NCBI GenBank assembly: GCA_003517725.1
Contig: DOZZ01000202.1
Span: forward strand, 1-7,607
DNA length: 7,607 nt
Origin: Bryobacterales bacterium
GTDB taxonomy: Bacteria; Acidobacteriota; Terriglobia; Bryobacterales; Bryobacteraceae
Reading direction: 5' to 3'
A program made the position numbers and the translations under genes. Each line of letters begins with the position of its first letter. The stretch's first letter is position 1. Positions 1 to 6,963 of this stretch are shown piece after piece. Below the pieces are notes generated by a model, which was given only the letters and a program-made list of their open reading frames with translations, was not told where the DNA came from and searched no databases.

Positions 1-3000
1 GGTGGCACGGTGCGTTCGGGCGGGGTGCCGATCCCGGGGGTAGCCGTTACCGCGACGCAGGGTTCCGAGAAAGTGGCGACCAGCACGGACGAGTCCGGGC
101 ATTACACGCTGGGCGCGCTCAAGGACGGCACCTGGCAAATCGAGGTGAGCCTGTTCGGCTTCGCGCCGCAACAGAAAGCGGTGCCGGTAACGGGACAGCC
201 GATGCAAGCCGACTGGACATTGGAGATGCGGGCAGCGCCGGAGCGGCCGGGCAACCGCGCGGCTGGATTCCAAGATATGTCGTTACTGCAGACGGCCGAG
301 ACCAGCAGCGAGGCTATGCCAGCGGCCCCGGAGCCGGAAACCACCGCGGACGCCAACCAGTCCTTTCTAGTCAGTGGGACCATCAGCCGGGAAGCGGCCA
401 ATCCGCAGCAGGGAGATTTCGGCCGGGAATTCGGCTTCGATCCGCGGAACCAGGCGTTTGGCGCACCTGAGCCGGGCGGCATGGGGCCCGGCGGCTTCGG
501 CCGGGGCGGTGGCGGAGGCCGGGGTGGCCCGGGCGGCGGTGGCCCGCGAGGTCCGCGCGGTCGAGGTCCTTATGGCGGCGGGCGCTTCGCCAATTTCGGC
601 AATCGCGCCAACCGGCGCGGTGCGCAAGGCATTCACGGGCAGATGTTCTACAGCATCGGCAACTCGGCGTTGAATGCCAAGCCGTATTCCATCACGGGGC
701 AAAACTTTGCCGAGCCCAGCTATGGCTCGCACCGTTTCGGCCTCAATTTGGGCGGCCCGCTGGTGCTGCCGAAATACATCCACAGCCCCAATACATTTTT
801 CTTTTTGAACTACATCGGTACGCGGCAGCGCTCGCCCTACAGCGCCGTCGCGACGGTGCCGACACTGCTCGAACGCAGCGGCGTTTTTTCGCAATCCATG
901 GCCCAGATCTCGGGCGTATCGCGGCCGGTCTCCATCTTCGACCCGACCACGGGGTTGCCCTTCGCCGGCAACGTGCTGCCGCCGAACCGCCTGAACCCGG
1001 CGGCGGTCGGGCTGCTGCGCTTTATCCCGCTGCCCAATCAGCCGGGGCTGGTGAACAACTATCAGGTGCAGTCCGCCAACCCCAATAATGCCGACAACCT
1101 GAACCTGCGCGTGAACCGCACCATGTCGAAGAACGACCGCGTGGATGGCGGCCTGTCCTATCAAAACCGCGACACGCGCAACGAACAGGTCTTCGGTTTT
1201 CGAGACGCTACCAGCGGCAGCGGCGTGAATGCCAGCGTGGGCTGGTCCCATACGCTGCCGGCACAGACGGTGAACAGCCTGCGCCTGACCTATAGCCACA
1301 ACACCAGCAACACGCTGCCGTTTTTCGCGTATGGCGAAAATGTCGCCGCGGAGTTGGGGATCGCGGGCACATCGCCCGATCCCATCAACTTCGGCCCGCC
1401 CAACGTGTCGTTCACCAACTTCGGCGCGCTCTCGGACGGCACCCCGGCATTGATTCGCAACCAGACCGTCAGCGTGACCGAAGGCCTTAGCCTGACCAGG
1501 AAAAATCACGCGCTGAGCTTCGGCGGCGAATTCCGGCGGCGGCAACTGAACAGCAGGACCGATTCGGACGCGCGCGGCAGCCTCAGTTTCAGCGGGCTCG
1601 AGAGCAGCGCTTTCGGCGCCAACGGGCAGCCGCTGCCGGGCACAGGCTATGACTTCGCCGATTATCTGCTGGGGCTGGCGCAATCGAGCTCGGTCCGCTT
1701 CGGCGATACCAGCACCTACTTTCGTCAATCGCAGATTAACGGATTCTTCACCGATAACTGGCGCGCGCGGCCGGACCTGACGTTCAATCTGGGGCTGCGC
1801 GTGGAGCATTTCGAGCCGCTCACCGAGAAGTACAATCGCATGGCCAATCTGGATATCGCGCCCGACTTTTCGCGAGCCGTACCGGTGACGCCGGGCCAGA
1901 CCGGCCCCTTTCACGGCAAGCTGCCGGACGGGCTGGTGAAGACGCACTGGGCCTATCTGTCGCCGCGCGTCGGCGTGGCATGGCGGCCCATGGGCAAGCG
2001 CAACAGCATCGTGCGGGCGGGCTATTCGCTCTTCTATAACGGATCGATCTACGACCGATTCGCGAGCCGTCTGGCGGCCCAGCCGCCTTTCGCCGAGACG
2101 GCGAATCTGGTGGGCACGCTGGCGCACCCGCTGCTGCTCGAAGACAGTTTTCTGGGCGCGACGCCGGGCCTGGTCACCAATACCTACGCGGTGGATCCGG
2201 ATTACCAGGTGGGCTATGCGCAGACGTGGACCGCGTCGCTGCAGCAAACGCTGCGCCAGCAGTGGGTGCTGGAGGCCATGTACCTGGGCACCAAGGGCAC
2301 GCATCTCGATACGCAGCGCATTCCGAATCGCTCGGTGGCGGGCTCGTACCGCGCGCAGAACGGCCAGACCGCCAACGCGTCGATCTATACGTACGATTCG
2401 TCGGAGGGCAATTCGATTTACCACTCGCTGCAGTTGCGCGTGATGCGGCGGATGGCGAAGGGTCTTTCGCTAAACGTGAGCTATAGGTTCGCCAAATCGA
2501 TCGACAACGCATCGACGCTGGGAGGCGGGGCCATGGTGGTGGCGCAGAACGATCGCGACCTGCGGGCCGAGCGCGGGCTCTCGAGCTTCGACCAGCGCCA
2601 CGTGCTGGGAGCAAACTTTATCGCGGAATCGCCATTCGGCGAGAATGGGTTGATCCGCAGCGGGCCGCGCACGCAAAAGCTGCTAGCCAACTGGACCCTC
2701 TCGGGCGGCGCGAACCTGGCCTCGGGCACGCCGCTGACAGCCCGCGTGCTGGGCAACCAGAGCAATGTGGCGGGCACCGGCGCGGTGGGCAGCGGCCGCG
2801 CCGATGCCACTGGCCAGCCGCTCTATATAGGCAGCGGTTTCTTCAACCCCCTGGCGTTTACAGTTCCGGCGCCGGGAAATTTCGGGAATGCCGGCCGCAA
2901 CACCATCATCACGCCGGCGGTCTTCACATTAAACCTGGCGTTGAGCCGGTCGGTGCAGTTGGGCGCGGAGACGCGGCGGCGGTTGGAATTTCGGGTGGAG

Positions 3001-3129
3001 AGCAACAACTTGTTGAATAGCGTGAACGTGACCAGCTTTGGCACCACGGTGAACGCGTCGAACTACGGACAGGCGCTGGCTGTGGGAGGCATGCGGACCA
3101 TCACCGGCGTGCTGCGGTTGAGGTTCTGA
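1..3129 (+). CDS. Oar-like TonB-dependent receptor with carboxypeptidase-regulatory-like N-terminus (5' partial)
   Basis: The reading frame is open from base 1 (GGTVRSGGVPIPGVAVTA), so the true start and signal peptide lie upstream; the GTG at 10 is an internal Val codon. Counting residues from base 1, about 1-75 form a CarboxypepD_reg-like beta-sandwich of the kind that precedes many Oar-type receptors. About 75-155 is a linker containing NQSFLVSGTIS, a phrase typical of acidobacterial receptors. About 158-196 is a very Gly/Arg-rich low-complexity tract. From about 210 the family segment NALNAKPYSITGQ...FGLNLGGPL...TFFFLNYIGTR begins, followed by a long beta-barrel with alternating aromatic strands that ends in LRLRF with a C-terminal Phe, as expected for an outer-membrane barrel. 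The likely location is the outer membrane; the substrate is unknown and cannot be read from the sequence. The downstream VWA gene overlaps its stop codon by one base. I am confident of the family, not of the transported ligand or of true TonB dependence, because the TonB box would lie outside the window. Confidence 0.9.
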   Translation, partial: GGTVRSGGVPIPGVAVTATQGSEKVATSTDESGHYTLGALKDGTWQIEVSLFGFAPQQKAVPVTGQPMQADWTLEMRAAPERPGNRAAGFQDMSLLQTAETSSEAMPAAPEPETTADANQSFLVSGTISREAANPQQGDFGREFGFDPRNQAFGAPEPGGMGPGGFGRGGGGGRGGPGGGGPRGPRGRGPYGGGRFANFGNRANRRGAQGIHGQMFYSIGNSALNAKPYSITGQNFAEPSYGSHRFGLNLGGPLVLPKYIHSPNTFFFLNYIGTRQRSPYSAVATVPTLLERSGVFSQSMAQISGVSRPVSIFDPTTGLPFAGNVLPPNRLNPAAVGLLRFIPLPNQPGLVNNYQVQSANPNNADNLNLRVNRTMSKNDRVDGGLSYQNRDTRNEQVFGFRDATSGSGVNASVGWSHTLPAQTVNSLRLTYSHNTSNTLPFFAYGENVAAELGIAGTSPDPINFGPPNVSFTNFGALSDGTPALIRNQTVSVTEGLSLTRKNHALSFGGEFRRRQLNSRTDSDARGSLSFSGLESSAFGANGQPLPGTGYDFADYLLGLAQSSSVRFGDTSTYFRQSQINGFFTDNWRARPDLTFNLGLRVEHFEPLTEKYNRMANLDIAPDFSRAVPVTPGQTGPFHGKLPDGLVKTHWAYLSPRVGVAWRPMGKRNSIVRAGYSLFYNGSIYDRFASRLAAQPPFAETANLVGTLAHPLLLEDSFLGATPGLVTNTYAVDPDYQVGYAQTWTASLQQTLRQQWVLEAMYLGTKGTHLDTQRIPNRSVAGSYRAQNGQTANASIYTYDSSEGNSIYHSLQLRVMRRMAKGLSLNVSYRFAKSIDNASTLGGGAMVVAQNDRDLRAERGLSSFDQRHVLGANFIAESPFGENGLIRSGPRTQKLLANWTLSGGANLASGTPLTARVLGNQSNVAGTGAVGSGRADATGQPLYIGSGFFNPLAFTVPAPGNFGNAGRNTIITPAVFTLNLALSRSVQLGAETRRRLEFRVESNNLLNSVNVTSFGTTVNASNYGQALAVGGMRTITGVLRLRF
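475..588 (+). repeat. Gly/Arg-rich low-complexity tract inside the receptor
   Basis: About 38 residues consist almost only of Gly, Arg and Pro (for example GGFGRGGGGGRGGPGGGG followed by PRGPRGRGPYGGG). The DNA is made of GGC/GGT/CGG-type triplets, so it is prone to slippage. It lies between the N-terminal sandwich/linker and the conserved start of the receptor region. It is probably a flexible, positively charged linker in the periplasm or on the surface; this role is inferred. Confidence 0.75.
3120..3123 (+). promoter_or_regulatory. Shine-Dalgarno for the VWA-protein gene
   Basis: GAGG lies five bases before the ATG at 3129 and within the last codons of the receptor gene. Together with the TGATG stop/start overlap it supports the choice of ATG 3129 and suggests that translation of the second gene is coupled to that of the first. 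Confidence 0.6.
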
Positions 3130-5222
3130 TGCGGCCGCTCATCACATTTTTTGCGTTGGTCGCGGCAATGGCCGCGCAGAACGACGCCCCGACGTTCAAG
3201 AGCAGCAGCACGCTGGTCATCGTCGACGTCAGCATTCAGGACAAGGCGGGGCACGAGATCACCAATCTCACGAAGAACGATTTCGTGCTGCTCGAAGATG
3301 GCAAGCCGCAGACCATCGCGGTGTTCGAGCTGCAACGCTTGAATGGCGGCACGGCTCCGGCGCCCGTTCCAACGCCGCCGGCCCCCAGCATCACGGCCGC
3401 GCTGCCGCAGCGCCAGAACATCATCACCACGGCCGGGCCCGGCAAACTGGTGTATCGCGACCGGCGCCTGCTCACGCTGTTTTTCGATTTCTCATCGTTG
3501 TCGATACCGGACCAGACGCTGGCGCGGCAGGCGGCCGAAAAATTCATCCGCGAGAAGATGCTGCCGGGCGATCTGGTATCGATCCTGAGCTTCGGCACGG
3601 CGCTGAAGGTGAACCAGGACTTCACCGCCGATAAGGACCGGCTGCTGGAGGTGATCCACGGTTTCCGGATTGGCGCGGCCAGCGAACTGGCCGCTGTGGG
3701 CGGCACGGGCGACACCACCAGCGGCGAGGACACCGGCGCGGCTTTTGAAGCCGATCAGACCGAGTTCAACATCTTCAACACCGACCTGAAGCTGGCCGCA
3801 CTGGAGTCCGCGGCGAAGATGCTGGGGGCGCTGCCGGAAAAAAAGGCGCTGATCTATTTCTCGGAAGGCGTGGACAAGACCGGCGTCGAGAACCAGTCAC
3901 AACTGCGCTCCACGATCAATGCGGCGGTGCGCTCGAACGTTTCTTTCTACCCGATTGATGTGCGCGGGCTGGACGCCACGCCGCCGGGCGGAGATGCCAG
4001 CCACGCCTCGGCGCGCGGGAACTCGATCTTCACCGGCGCGGCGCAGCGCGGCGTGCGCGACCAGTTCCTCAATCAACAGGAGACGCTGGCGACGCTGGCT
4101 TCGGATACCGGCGGCAAAGCCTTTTTGGACAGCAACGACCTGGCCTTGGGGATCACCCAGGCGCGCGACGACGTGCGCAGCTACTACGTGCTGGGCTACT
4201 ACAGCACCAACGGCGCGGCCGACGGAAGATTCCGGCGCGTGACGGTGAAGCTGGCGAGCAAGCAATACGCGGGCGCCAAGCTGGACTACCGCTCGGGCTA
4301 TTTCGGGCCGAAGGATTTCCGCAAATTCAGCGCCGCGGACAAGGACAACCAACTGCAGGAAGCGCTGATGCTGGGCGACCCCGTGACGGAACTGCCGCTG
4401 GCCATCGAGACCGACTATTTTCGCCTGAATCGCGGCAAGTATTTCGTCCCGGTGTCGGTGAAAATTCCCGGCTTGTCGGTGGCGCTGGCGATGAAGAAGG
4501 GCGAGGCGCAGACCACCTTCGATTTCATCGGGCAGGTGCGCGACGCGCACGGCAAGCTGATGGGCAGCGTGGAGGACGGCATCAAGGTGAAGCTCGATTC
4601 ATCGAAGAGCGGGCAAGCAGCTAGCCGCGCCTTCCAATACGACACGGGATTCACGCTGCCGCCGGGCGCCTATTCGCTGAAATTTCTGGCGCGCGAAAAC
4701 CAGAGCGGCAAGATGGGCACCTTCGAATCGAAATTCACGGTGCCCAATCTGGACGCGTTGAAGGACAAGCTGCGGCTGAGCTCGGTCGTGTGGTCGAACC
4801 AGCGCGCGCCGGTAGTGGAAGCGGTGGGCGTCGCCGATAAGAGCAAGAAAGCCGGCGCCGGTAATCCGCTGATCTCCGACGGGCAGAAGCTGGCGCCCAG
4901 CATCACGCGCGTCTTTCGGAAAGACCAGAACCTGTATGTCTACCTGGAAGTTTACGATGCATCGGTGGACCAGAATTCCGGCATGCCGGCCATCAGTTCG
5001 GAGTTAACCTTCTATCGCGCGAGCGACAAGGTAAAGGCGTTTGAGTCACGGCCGGCGCGCCTGATGCAGACCGCCGAAGGGCGGCCCACGGCGCTGCCGT
5101 TGCGTTTCCGTGTCCCGCTGGGGCAGCTCACGCCGGGACGTTACATCTGCCAGGTGAACGTGATCGACCAGCAGGCGCACAAGTTCGCTTTTCCGCGCGC
5201 CGAACTGGTGCTGCTGCCGTAA
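3129..5222 (+). CDS. Secreted VWFA-related acidobacterial-type protein
   Basis: This 697-residue protein begins with a signal-peptide-like stretch (MRPLITFFALVAAMAAQNDA; cleavage plausible near residues 16-20), so it is probably exported to the periplasm or beyond. Residues about 25-70 carry the segment that introduces this family (VDVSIQDKAGHEITNLTKNDFVLLEDGKPQ, shown as VDVSIQ...LTKNDFVLLEDGK). A Pro/Ala-rich linker covers 74-90. A von Willebrand A-like domain spans about 112-360, with strand LLTLFFDFSSLS at 114-125, LIYFSEGVD at 241-249 and VSFYPIDVRG at 271-280. The MIDAS is degenerate: D120-F-S-S-L instead of DxSxS, so metal binding is uncertain. Residues 385-395 (RSGYFGPKDF) close the conserved part. 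Residues 400-697 form a beta-rich C-terminal region of unknown role. It directly follows, and overlaps by one base, an outer-membrane receptor gene, which suggests a shared envelope function. The family has no established biochemical role that I know of; a protein-binding role is inference. Confidence 0.88.
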   Translation: MRPLITFFALVAAMAAQNDAPTFKSSSTLVIVDVSIQDKAGHEITNLTKNDFVLLEDGKPQTIAVFELQRLNGGTAPAPVPTPPAPSITAALPQRQNIITTAGPGKLVYRDRRLLTLFFDFSSLSIPDQTLARQAAEKFIREKMLPGDLVSILSFGTALKVNQDFTADKDRLLEVIHGFRIGAASELAAVGGTGDTTSGEDTGAAFEADQTEFNIFNTDLKLAALESAAKMLGALPEKKALIYFSEGVDKTGVENQSQLRSTINAAVRSNVSFYPIDVRGLDATPPGGDASHASARGNSIFTGAAQRGVRDQFLNQQETLATLASDTGGKAFLDSNDLALGITQARDDVRSYYVLGYYSTNGAADGRFRRVTVKLASKQYAGAKLDYRSGYFGPKDFRKFSAADKDNQLQEALMLGDPVTELPLAIETDYFRLNRGKYFVPVSVKIPGLSVALAMKKGEAQTTFDFIGQVRDAHGKLMGSVEDGIKVKLDSSKSGQAASRAFQYDTGFTLPPGAYSLKFLARENQSGKMGTFESKFTVPNLDALKDKLRLSSVVWSNQRAPVVEAVGVADKSKKAGAGNPLISDGQKLAPSITRVFRKDQNLYVYLEVYDASVDQNSGMPAISSELTFYRASDKVKAFESRPARLMQTAEGRPTALPLRFRVPLGQLTPGRYICQVNVIDQQAHKFAFPRAELVLLP

Positions 5223-5235
5223 TTCTTTCCTGGTA

Positions 5236-5264
5236 TTGCGGCGGCGCCGCGCATCCGCTACCTT
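5236..5264 (+). promoter_or_regulatory. Possible promoter for the DUF3179 gene, leaderless type
   Basis: TTGCGG at 5236-5241 and TACCTT at 5259-5264 are separated by 17 bases, and the ATG at 5272 begins seven bases after the second hexamer. No Shine-Dalgarno is visible before that ATG. A TANNNT hexamer this close to a start codon is the usual mark of a leaderless transcript. Each hexamer matches its consensus at only three of six bases, so this is tentative. A short GC-rich inverted repeat (GCGGC at 5238-5242 and GCCGC at 5246-5250, three-base loop) overlaps the region and could be an operator or a remnant terminator of the preceding gene. Confidence 0.3.
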
Positions 5265-5271
5265 CTGCTGT

Positions 5272-6426
5272 ATGCGAAAATCCTGGGCCGTGCTGCTGGC
5301 GGCTTTAGCCGTGTCGCTATTTTGCGTAGCGTATCCGATGTACGTGATCCGGCCCTTTCGCGCTCAGGGCGCGCGCGAACTGGCCGTGGCGTTGCAGGTT
5401 ACGCGCGTGCGTCCGGCGCTGACGCTGGCGTGCGCGGCGGTGGCGGCGGCCGTGTTCCCGTGGCGGCGCGCGCGCGTGGCCACCGGCGTTTGCGTCGCGC
5501 TGGTGCTTTTGTGCGCGGGGCTGGCGCGGGTCAACATCTTCGAACTGATGTTTCACCCGGATGCCCATCCGGAGTTTGCCGCGGCCTCGGCTAGCAAATT
5601 GGATGGCGCTGAAAAAGTGATCGCGGTGAAGGTTGGGAGCATGGCGCGCGCCTATCCCATTCGCGGCATCTCGTACCACCACATCGTGAACGACCAGGTG
5701 GGCGGCGTTCCCATCGTCGCGACGTATTGAACGCTATGCCACACCGGTCTGGTGTGGAGCCGGGAAGTGGCGGGGCTGCGGCTGACGTTCCATCTGGCCG
5801 GCATCAACAATCAGAATTTCCTGATGCGCGACGACCAGACCGGCAGCTACTGGCAGCAGATCAGCGGTCGCGCGGTGGCGGGTCCGCTGGCAGGGCGCGG
5901 GCTAACGCTGGTGCCTTCGGACGAACTGACGTTCGCAACATGGAAGGCCGAGGCGCCGTCCGGCACGGTGTTGAAGGATGCGCCCGGCTATGTTTCCGAA
6001 TACGCCCCGAGGGATTGGGACGTCAAGATGGCCCGCGGCAAGGGCGTGCTCAATTTTCCGGAGCACGGGTTGCGCAGCCGCGATCTGATGCTGGGCATAC
6101 AGGCCTTTGGCGCGAGCCGGGCATATCTGTATAGCCAGGTTTTGAAGGAAAAGCTGGTGCAGGATCGCGTGGGTGGCGAGCCCGTGCTGCTGGTGGTGTC
6201 ACCCGATCAGCAATCGGTGCGTGCGTTTCACTCAAGTGGCGATTTCTACACGGCCGGGCGCGATGCCGTGTTCCTCGATGCGGCCACCGGCTCGAAATGG
6301 AATTTTCAAGGGTGCGCGATTTCGGGGCCGCGGCAGGGCGCGTGTCTCGAGCGCGTGGCGATGCTGAAGGATTTCTGGTTCGACTGGCGAAATTATAATC
6401 CGGGGACTACCGTCTACCGGCGTTGA
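5272..6426 (+). CDS. Putative selenoprotein: membrane-anchored DUF3179-family protein with UxxC motif (TGA 5728-5730 read as Sec)
   Basis: Read through the single in-frame TGA, this is a 384-residue protein. ATG 5272 is preferred over TTG 5236 because it gives a normal membrane start (MRKSWAVLLAALAVSLFCVA). Three likely membrane helices lie at about 5-25, 47-64 and 69-88, with RRAR between the second and third, which places the rest of the protein in the periplasm. The DUF3179 domain starts near 112: KVIAVKVGSMARAYPIRG, then YHHIVNDQVGGVPIVATY (135-152), the TGA at 153, then TLCHTGLVW. It continues through GSYWQQISGRAVAGPLAG (191-208) to the family-like C-terminus FWFDWRNYNPGTTVYR. Family members normally have Cys where the TGA stands (Y-C-P-L-C-like), so the reading is U153-T-L-C156. 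A second Cys pair lies at 348 and 358. A SECIS-like hairpin follows the TGA directly. The function of DUF3179 is unknown; UxxC suggests a thiol/selenol redox role by inference. Alternatives are a pseudogene by TGC-to-TGA mutation or a sequencing error. If terminated at the TGA, the product would be 152 residues and lose most of the domain. Confidence 0.72.
5728..5730 (+). other. In-frame TGA, predicted selenocysteine codon
   Basis: The TGA follows IVATY and precedes TLCHTG in one continuous frame. It aligns with the first Cys of the CxxC motif of DUF3179 proteins and differs from TGC by one base. Cys-to-Sec exchange at the first position of a CxxC motif is the classic pattern of bacterial selenoproteins. 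The next GTG that could restart translation (5752) lies inside the 3' arm of the hairpin and has no Shine-Dalgarno, which argues against a separate downstream gene. Confidence 0.7.
5733..5760 (+). promoter_or_regulatory. Bacterial SECIS-like hairpin
   Basis: CCACACC (5739-5745) pairs perfectly with GGTGTGG (5751-5757) around a five-base loop, GGTCT (5746-5750). A lower stem of GCT (5733-5735) with AGC (5758-5760) is possible, leaving ATG (5736-5738), which contains a U in the RNA, bulged on the 5' side. Fifteen bases separate the TGA from the loop. Bacterial SECIS elements lie within the coding sequence just after the UGA, with a G and GU in a small apical loop bound by SelB. The loop GGUCU is contained in the AGGUCU loop of E. 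coli fdhF as I recall it, where G23 and U24 matter; here the equivalent bases are three nucleotides (one codon) closer to the UGA. The short spacing is the weakest point. Confidence 0.7.
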
Positions 6427-6447
6427 GTCTGGCCATCCAAACGCCGG
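6417..6447. terminator. Possible bidirectional terminator between convergent genes
   Basis: CCGGCGTT (6417-6424) is the exact reverse complement of AACGCCGG (6440-6447). Inside it TGG (6430-6432) can pair with CCA (6437-6439) around a CCAT loop, leaving GAGTC unpaired on one side. It sits at the stop codon of the DUF3179 gene and 22 bases before the stop of the convergent membrane-protein gene. There is no clear T-run on either side, so it may be a transcript-end or stabilising hairpin rather than a classic intrinsic terminator. Confidence 0.4.
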
Positions 6448-6469
6448 ATCGAGAATACTCTGGGGAACG

Positions 6470-6925
6470 CTATTCCAGTCGTCGCGCGTAAAGCGGCGTC
6501 CGGCCCAGCCACACACCGAACAGCAGGTGACCCGCGAAGATAGGCCGGTCCGGGCTGTACAGCAGCATCAAAGGACTAAACGTTTTCCAGAGCCCGTGAA
6601 AGGTCAGGTAATACCAGCCGATGCTGGCCAGAATACCCAGCCCCACAGCCCGCAGACGGTCGCGATCCTGCCGCGCGAGCACCGCGAACAGCGCGCCGAA
6701 GCCCGCGAACTGCGCCAGCAGAAACGCCATCCCGGACCAGGTATATTTATTAAGATTTTCACGCAGCGCAGTGTCGCCGAAGAAGGTAGAGGCGTAAAGA
6801 TTCGGCACCCACCAAACCGTATGGCGGTAAAAGAGCGACATTGCGGCCAGCCAGATCAGCACCAGCAGCCCGCCCGCCATCCCGGCCTGCAGCCCGGCCA
6901 GCAGCAACCGCAAATTGCGGCTCAT
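6470..6925 (-). CDS. Small four-helix membrane protein of unknown function
   Basis: From ATG 6925 (MSRNLRLLLAGLQAGMAGG) this is a 151-residue protein that I do not recognise. Likely membrane helices are at about 7-32, 62-85, 92-112 and 126-142. The loop between the first two holds VWWVPNLYASTFFGDTALREN, a hydrophilic-aromatic stretch seen here as WWVPNLYAS...LREN, with a further aromatic patch WYYLTFHGLWKTF at 104-116. The C-terminus ends in basic residues (YARRLE). An in-frame TTG at 6955 would add ten residues (LDGSQGSTPV) but gives no hydrophobic or structural gain, so ATG 6925 is preferred; neither start has a well-spaced Shine-Dalgarno. It lies downstream of serA on the same strand after 64 bases and converges on the DUF3179 gene. 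Hydrophobicity on this strand and nonsense-like, Gln/Arg-rich translation on the other make the minus-strand reading the real one. Confidence 0.75.
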   Translation of the reverse strand: MSRNLRLLLAGLQAGMAGGLLVLIWLAAMSLFYRHTVWWVPNLYASTFFGDTALRENLNKYTWSGMAFLLAQFAGFGALFAVLARQDRDRLRAVGLGILASIGWYYLTFHGLWKTFSPLMLLYSPDRPIFAGHLLFGVWLGRTPLYARRLE

Positions 6926-6957
6926 AACCGGCGTGCTGCCCTGGCTCCCATCCAATC

Positions 6958-6963
6958 AGACTA
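6958..6963 (-). promoter_or_regulatory. Possible -10 hexamer (TAGTCT) for the membrane-protein gene
   Basis: Reading the minus strand, TAGTCT fits TANNNT and lies in the 64-base gap between serA and the membrane-protein gene. Transcription would begin near 6951, giving a leader of about 25 bases before ATG 6925. No clear -35 element is visible. The gene may therefore have its own promoter rather than depend on serA. Confidence 0.25.

Noticed and set aside
367..2424. A 685-residue open frame on the minus strand opposite the receptor gene
   Set aside because: It is antisense to a clearly recognisable receptor, its translation is Arg/Ala/Val/His/Gln-rich without domain features, and long antisense frames are expected in GC-rich coding DNA.
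5727..6134. A plus-strand frame starting with ATG overlapping the TGA (ATTGAACG... region) as an alternative gene
   Set aside because: Its translation is Gly/Arg-rich with no family resemblance and is in another frame from the DUF3179 domain, which is clearly coding here.
5752..6426. A separate gene starting at GTG 5752
   Set aside because: It is in the same frame as the upstream part, begins in the middle of the conserved DUF3179 domain and inside the hairpin arm, and has no Shine-Dalgarno. It is better explained as the second half of the readthrough protein.
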